From: Macrolepiota albuminosa | Lineage: Eukaryota > Basidiomycota > Agaricomycetes > Agaricales > Agaricaceae | Direction: 5' to 3' | NCBI GenBank assembly: GCA_027475525.1 | Contig: JAMWFC010000051.1 | Location: forward strand, 2,059,205 to 2,123,204 | DNA length: 64,000 nucleotides | In this document: piece after piece, positions 59,201-64,000 of the stretch | Layout of the letters: each line of letters starts with the position of its first letter | Numbering within the stretch: position 1 is the first letter of the stretch | Notes under the pieces: model-generated | What the model was told of the DNA's origin: nothing | The model's database searches: none | What the model saw: only the letters and a program-made list of their open reading frames with translations | Made by a program: the position numbers and the translations under genes

Positions 59201-59884
59201 TTGTCAAAGAGGGGTCGTTCGAGTGTCACGAGGCACGAATCAAGACTCGAGACCTTGAGTATCGAAATCAAACTTGGAGCGTATGTACTTACTGCGCTCT
59301 TCCATTTTGAGTTCACTGACACTAGAATTTTCAGTTTGAGGAACTGGTAAACCAGTTCATTCCTTCTAACACAAGCTGGAGAGGATGGGTCAAAATGGCT
59401 TTCCATCAGCCGCTGCTGCCCGTTCTCCCTGTGGCTCGAGAGTTGATTTCGAAGACAAAGTGGAAACCATCTTCGTCTAAAACAATCACGCCCTTCGATG
59501 TCATAGGTCCGCCTACGAAGCTGAGTCGTGCACGAGTGCTCTGTGAAGACGATGACTCAAAACTCGTCAGTCCTCAATCGAGGGGCAAATCAAAGTCGCC
59601 ATCTCAAGGGCGGCGAATAGTTTCTTCACGAAATTTGGAGCCTACACCGCCCATAACATCAATGCCTTTCTCAGATGAGCCAGAATCTTTCGTACAGAGA
59701 TCGGTATCTGCTGTAGAGGTTGAGAAGCCGACTAGGTCGAAAACTGGGCAGGCACGAATGATGAGCCTCTTCAAACGTGGGGCAACCAAAGGAGGTTCTG
59801 TGGTAAGATTTATCATCGTTCGCAAGCGTCATGTGGCTAAGTTGTCAATTTAAGTCTTCATCGACTATCCATCGGTCAGAGTAA
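50206..59884 (+). CDS. FMP27: Fmp27/Hobbit-type bridge-like lipid-transfer protein
   Basis: Largest gene of the window, near 9.7 kb with many short introns, about 2,800 residues. The N-terminal membrane segment (SPWWISALLWVIRIATISLF, then FPLILSAV) anchors to the ER. Beta-rich repeats follow: FSFAKGINVTLDGVNIEVG, FTDLPGTSVSAGTLTLHVNL. Mid-protein blocks include NCDPDIYAFKFWLAQVAVER and PFVFERDDPDLEKQEFLSIS. The diagnostic GFWDK block is at 55023-55160 (GIGFWDK, then MRLIFHWTFVVIFKGEVRFH). Downstream are SPKFTRHLATLKYRLSIRNL and the Fmp27 C-terminal domain (DNHPLLKACNL-like to MSLHPIRLQIDARVGRRIME). The family forms hydrophobic grooves at ER-plasma membrane contacts. Duplications 51709-51862 and 53103-53256 lie inside; frame changes near 51940-51964 and 53318-53334 are unresolved. 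The last exon is taken to end SSSTIHRSE at 59884. Confidence 0.87.
51709..51862. repeat. 77-bp tandem duplication (probable assembly artefact)
   Basis: Units 51709-51785 and 51786-51862, in FMP27; exon structure around it is not resolved. Confidence 0.95.
53103..53256. repeat. 77-bp tandem duplication (probable assembly artefact)
   Basis: Units 53103-53179 and 53180-53256, in FMP27; collapsing it gives continuous frame into VISEKASAHIKVSFSNLAYE. It is the last of the series. Confidence 0.97.
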
Positions 59885-60190
59885 CATATTTCGTTTCGGA
59901 GGCTAAGATTGAGAACATCCTAGATTTATTGGTATATTTAAAGTTAAAGGTTCATTATTTTATTGTATTATACTACCATTCTCATTTATGTAAGAGTACA
60001 TAATTGGCTTGTCAGGGTTTCTTGTACTTAGTCGGACATGTTCAATTCAACTCGGAGCTGCTTTGCTTAATTTTGGAACGGTTGCACTACTCCGCACCGG
60101 CTCAACGTCGTCCATAGTGTTGGCCAGCAAGCTAGCCAGTGTCCTGTCGTCGACTTCCCTTGTCACTCAGGCTGGACCTAGCTTTTGACG
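59885..60190. other. Intergenic, no gene seen
   Basis: 306 bp, AT-rich (TTTATTGGTATATTTAAAG near 59930) between FMP27 and the DUF2985 gene on the same strand. It holds a 3' UTR and a promoter; the last 60 bp is pyrimidine-rich. Confidence 0.4.
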
Positions 60191-62436
60191 ATGCCGTCTG
60201 TTAGACTTAGAGGTTCGGCCTACTCCTCTCTTCGCGGCTCGCCTACCACACCTCCGAAGGTCAAACCTTTGACAAGTTTATTGATTCAAAATGCGCCAGC
60301 TAGCATACCAAGTACTAGTCCGAGCTCACCTCGAATGCTGCGTCGATCTATGCCTTCGTTGCGTCCCGATGTTCTTCAGCAAGAGTACGAATCTGAACAT
60401 CAGCCACGTCCGACTCGCCCACGTTCTGGTACAACAAGCAGTCGAATTACATCTTACATTGCTGGAAGCTTAAGGCGACACAGCCCCACTTCCGACAGTC
60501 GCAATGAACCCGGGTTTCGGACATCCTCGCCGCTACTGCCACCTCGCGACGCCAGATCTGCTTATGAGTCCCCTCGGTCAGAAGTAGTTGTCTATCCAAA
60601 TGGGACCCTTGGACCTACTGGAAGCACAACTAGTGTTGTTGACTTTGAGGATGGTTACTCTGCACTGGATCTGCACCATGATGAAATAGTTGACCATCTA
60701 GATGTCATTGGTATGTTTCAGGGTTTTGCTTTTCCCTTAGGATCTCAAGCCATTGTCAGACCCCCAAATTGGAACAGTATCTAGCTTGGCTAACGCTGCA
60801 AACACCCTTCTAATGTACGGTTCTTGCGGTGTTAATCTCACTTACGATTGTTATGATCTGCATTAGACCACCAAACTTTTGGTATTCTCGCAAACCAGTG
60901 GTCGAAATCAATGACCCACCGTATCCAACAGAAGGGACTCTGGAAATGGGAGGGGGGAGGCGCTCTGACAACCAACTCCATGACTCTTTAGATCGGCATG
61001 TTGATGATGTTCTTAGAAATCCGTCAAGAATCAGACGCACAATGTTGGGAGTCTGGTCGTTCTTGAAAACACGTAAAGGCTTCTCTTTTCTCTTCTACAT
61101 ACGTTATACCTGATTTTCTGTAGCCATGGGTGTAGGTGCTCAGTAACCACATGTTGCCCTTTAAACTGAACTATTTCATGGAGGTCCTTACAGCTATTTA
61201 TGGCTTTTGTGTAGGTGAGATAAACTTTGCTTGCATTGTATGAAGTTTGTCAAACTTCGAGTTAGTTTTTTGGGGCGCTGCCATTGTCTTCTTCCTCTGC
61301 AAGTTCATCAACTTCCACAACGACGACACACAAGGATTCTGGGTCGAGGTATCTTCGCAGGTTGTCAACGGTAGGGATGCTGAATTAAACTTTTTTTTCT
61401 TTTTTTCACAATACTCTAGGTCTTTTCACTATCACTGGTATCGGCTTGATACCATTTAGGGCCTTGGATACTTATCGTACGCTTGTCCTTGTGCTTTTCG
61501 CTTTGTCTGGAATCTAACGAGTGTCTCACCTAGGCATCCTTTGGATATGGCATTACAAGCGCAAGACTCGGAGACTCCGATTAAAGGCCGAAATACCACT
61601 ATTATTCGATGAAGACGATCTACCTGATCCTAAATATGATCCTAATTATGTTCACGTTCTCACCGAAAAAGAAGAGAGGTTTTTATACCGCCGTTCGTAC
61701 TGTGCTCTTCTCTTTTAAGACTAATTATCCTGACTTGATCCTTCAGAACAGCGTAAGTTCAGATGTTCACAAACTTGGTATCGACCTCATGGAACAGAGA
61801 CGCACAGAGTAAGTATAATTCTACCCCTGTCATAACACAAAAGCTTTTCTTTCGTTCCATCCTTGTCTAGGCATTTCCTATCAAGTATGTCATGAACAAT
61901 GCGACAACTATTTCACGATTTACCAAAACTAATCCTAATAGCCTGGCTCTTACGATATGTTTACTGAACGACGCGAATTCTTGTTTCCAGGTATAATCTT
62001 GGATACGTCACCTTCATGATGAAGTTGACCTCCAAGATTTAGGTGATACTTTGCGGTACAATGTGGGGTCTGGACCGGTATGTTGCCGTTGTGTGAATCA
62101 ACCACTTATGAATTTTTCATGCTCAATAGTTTTGAGCGTCCCGCGTGGAGTACTGGTATACTCATTCCCTGCGGGTTCCTCTCCGGAATTGCTGCTGCTT
62201 TCCTGGTATGGCGAGGAGGCCAGAAGACGAAAAGAGTGGCAGAAGTCGAGGAGCGGCTACGAGCAGCCCTCGCTGCGAGCGACAATGTCATCTCTCAACA
62301 AAAGACTGAATATCCGCCCCGACGACGATATACGAGAAAAATGACAAATCTATCAGAAGGGCTTGAGGAGCCTGAGATAAAAATAGATGAACATATGACG
62401 ATACCAGGTACTGCTGGACCTTCTACTTCGGACTGA
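60191..62436 (+). CDS. DUF2985 integral membrane protein
   Basis: Starts MPSVRLRGSAYSSLRGSPTT. The first 170 residues are Ser/Pro/Arg-rich and disordered. The membrane region includes NTLLMYGSCGVNLTYDCYDL, an amphipathic HDSLDRHVDDVLRNPSRIRR, TAIYGFCVVFWGAAIVFFL, FITGIGLIPFRALDTY-like text, then a cytosolic loop ILWIWHYKRKTRRLRLKAEI, LPDPKYDPNYVHVLTEKEE, RPHGTETHR and a last TM pair (ILIPCGFLSGIAAAFLVW). The C-terminus is charged (EVEERLRAALAASDN). About five to six TM segments are expected. This matches fungal DUF2985 membrane proteins of unknown function. The many introns are phased; a base or two near 61700-61745 makes one junction uncertain. Confidence 0.8.
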
Positions 62437-62544
62437 TTATAATACCTGGGGACTGCTACGACATAGATTAACACATAATCTACGGTGTCTAGACATAATT
62501 GTATTGCCTAATCTATTTTTTGTGCTCATTGTATCTTGTGACAC

Positions 62545-63478
62545 TCATGATGTTTGCAAACGGCGGAGATACGCTTCCCATCCTGCCGCCTGGTATTCCT
62601 GAGCCCGACTGGCAATTTCTTTCGTCAAACTTGGGTCGCTGCCGTAGATGCCTCGCCCAACAATGATCACATCACATCCAGAATCCAAAACAACCTCTTT
62701 GGGAGTTCTGTACTGTTGACCCATGGCGTCGCCTTCTGTGTGAAGAGCAACACCCGGTGCCAAGATGAGAAAGTCTTCAGCCTCACCAGTAGCCTCTCCT
62801 TCAATACCAACGCCTTCCATCCGGTGTTGTGCGATGAAGCCGATGACGAAATCACGTCGTGCTCGAGCCATACGTACTGCTTGTTCGGTGTATACGCCGG
62901 TCGTAAGAGCTCCTTTAGTGCTCATTTCAGCAAGAAGGAGGAGCCCCCTGTTCAGTGGAAGGCCGACCGATGCAAGGCCAGTAATTATCGAAGGGCCTGG
63001 AACGGGATGTGCGTTTGTGATGTGGGACCAGGAGGCGATTTTATGAACGCCGCTTGAGTACTGTAGCGAAACCGTATTGCCTGTAGTATTGTCAGATGAA
63101 CAACCACATAAAGAAAGAATCTCTGACCAATGTCTGCAAACTTTCTGTCCTCAAATATCACGAAATCGTGCTTGTTGCTGAGATCTTGGAGTTGTTGGAT
63201 CAGCCCAGCTTCGAAGTCCTCCAGAATATCAACATGGGTCTTCAGAGTCGATGAGAACGTGGATAGAAGCCTATTGGAAGAAACTATGCCTTGATTAGAC
63301 ACACGAATGGGCCAACAGCATCGATTATCGCAAGGAAGTCTTTTGTCTTAGTGACATCTACGCTGACTGCGAGATTTGACTTTTTTCTTGTCATCGTTTC
63401 AAGAAGAAGCCTAGCAGCATGGTTGGTGTGCTGAAGTGCTCTTTGCTCGTATGTTTTCTGGTGTGTCGGGATCATCAT
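62545..63478 (-). CDS. URA3: Orotidine 5'-phosphate decarboxylase
   Basis: Three exons (63478-63290, 63239-63128, 63080-62545) give 278 residues. Intron 1 is GC-AG (63289-63240). Motifs: [57 protein letters not shown] across the GC-AG intron, the catalytic [16 protein letters not shown] (Asp/Lys/Asp tetrad residues), [40 protein letters not shown], and the phosphate loop [10 protein letters not shown]. It carries out the last step of UMP synthesis. All catalytic residues are present, and the gene is free of duplications. Confidence 0.97.
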
Positions 63479-63573
63479 GGATGAAAGATGTGCGCCGCTG
63501 CCGAGAGATATGATCTCGGCCTTAAAAAATATAAACCCGATCGCTTGACCCTACAATCTCTCCTTCACACAAC
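63479..63573. promoter_or_regulatory. Shared divergent promoter, URA3 / PUS7
   Basis: 95 bp between opposing starts. A TATAAA word at 63530-63535, preceded by an A run, lies 39 bp upstream of the PUS7 ATG on the + strand and could be its core promoter. Confidence 0.45.
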
Positions 63574-64000
63574 ATGGCTTCGGAGGTCGTACATGAACGC
63601 GAGCAAGACGACGAGGACATGGAGCGCTACGCCAAGCGCTCTAGGTTGGACGAGCCTGAACCAGCGGGTGAGACCCTAGCCAAAACTGAGGATCCTGTCT
63701 CGCATCAGCATGTTCTTCCACCAAGTCACGCTCTTCTTGGTATCCCTCTACCAGTTGTATCTAAGGATACTGCTATAAATTTTTTGGAGAGCGATGTTGG
63801 TATCTCAGAGTATATTGGACGCGGCGTGCCTAAAATAGAGGGTATAATTAAACAACGGTTGGTGCGCGTTTCTTTGTCGATGTCTGGATGTCCTTAATGT
63901 ATATCTCTCAAGTTTCACAGACTTCTTGGTCTATGAGATTGACCAAGATAGCAATGTCATTCACCTGAAATCTATTGATAAACCAGAGCCTTCCAAAAAA
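63574..64000 (+). CDS. PUS7: Pseudouridine synthase Pus7 (TruD family), 5' part, cut by window edge
   Basis: Starts MASEVVHEREQDDEDMERYA with a Lys/Arg patch (AKRSRLDE, possible nuclear signal). The first exon ends at LESDVGISEYIGRGVPKIEG and GIIKQR. After an intron (about 63858-63920) the frame continues FTDFLVYEIDQDSNVIHLKS to the window end. The ESDVGI...GIIKQRFTDFLVYE start is characteristic of eukaryotic Pus7/TruD enzymes, which isomerise uridine in U2 snRNA, tRNAs and mRNAs. The catalytic Asp lies beyond this window. Confidence 0.9.

Overview
The window is genomic DNA of a filamentous basidiomycete, most likely an Agaricomycete. Genes are dense and cut by many 45-65 bp GT-AG introns. 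Intergenic gaps are short. The protein set is typical of mushroom-forming fungi (DUF262, DUF2985, DUF2264, UPF0183/PHAF1 and Fmp27 homologues). No bacterial, viral or transposon coding region was recognised. I count about 30 genes, nearly all housekeeping.

Layout. 0-8 kb: end of an unknown gene, a BTB/POZ protein, an Rpr2-like RNase P/MRP subunit, an ACMSD-type amidohydrolase and mitochondrial NAD-isocitrate dehydrogenase subunit 1. 7.4-19 kb: a conserved fungal protein of unknown function, a DUF262 protein, Dcc1 (cohesion/Ctf18-RFC), an M28 glutamate-carboxypeptidase-like membrane peptidase and a coiled-coil protein. 19-28.5 kb: AP-1 sigma, glutamine synthetase, a DUF2264 protein, an Erj5-like ER J-protein and the RNA polymerase I factor Rrn7. 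28.6-37 kb: a coiled-coil/Ser-rich protein, two unresolved coiled-coil genes, a pyrimidine 5'-nucleotidase-like HAD enzyme and ribosomal protein eL6. 37-50 kb: Cox18, CENP-A, a Gfd2/YDR514C-like nuclease-fold protein, Lag1 ceramide synthase, Rex3-like exonuclease, PHAF1/UPF0183 and DNA polymerase epsilon subunit B. 50-64 kb: the very large lipid-transfer protein Fmp27, a DUF2985 membrane protein, Ura3 and the 5' part of Pus7. Nine gene pairs are head-to-head with 85-257 bp between start codons.

The most striking signal is not a gene. Between 8.15 and 53.26 kb there are 33 perfect adjacent duplications, all with a period of exactly 77 bp and all of unrelated sequence. They fall in exons, introns and intergenic DNA alike. 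Removing one copy restores the reading frame in many genes, for example three times in the DUF2264 gene. At seven further sites a single base is then still missing, exactly at an outer edge of the duplication and mostly in a homopolymer. This is what a de Bruijn assembly with k = 77 would leave if contigs were concatenated without removing the shared k-mer. I read it as an assembly artefact, not biology, and every gene model between 8 and 54 kb should be read with it in mind.

Secondary points of biological interest are five GC-AG introns (two in the DUF262 gene), a CENP-A histone with an enlarged L1 loop, a roughly 160-residue His-rich insertion in the peptidase dimerisation region, a 10-nt micro-exon in the Erj5 gene, and the strongly head-to-head gene order. 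I found no convincing new biological system.
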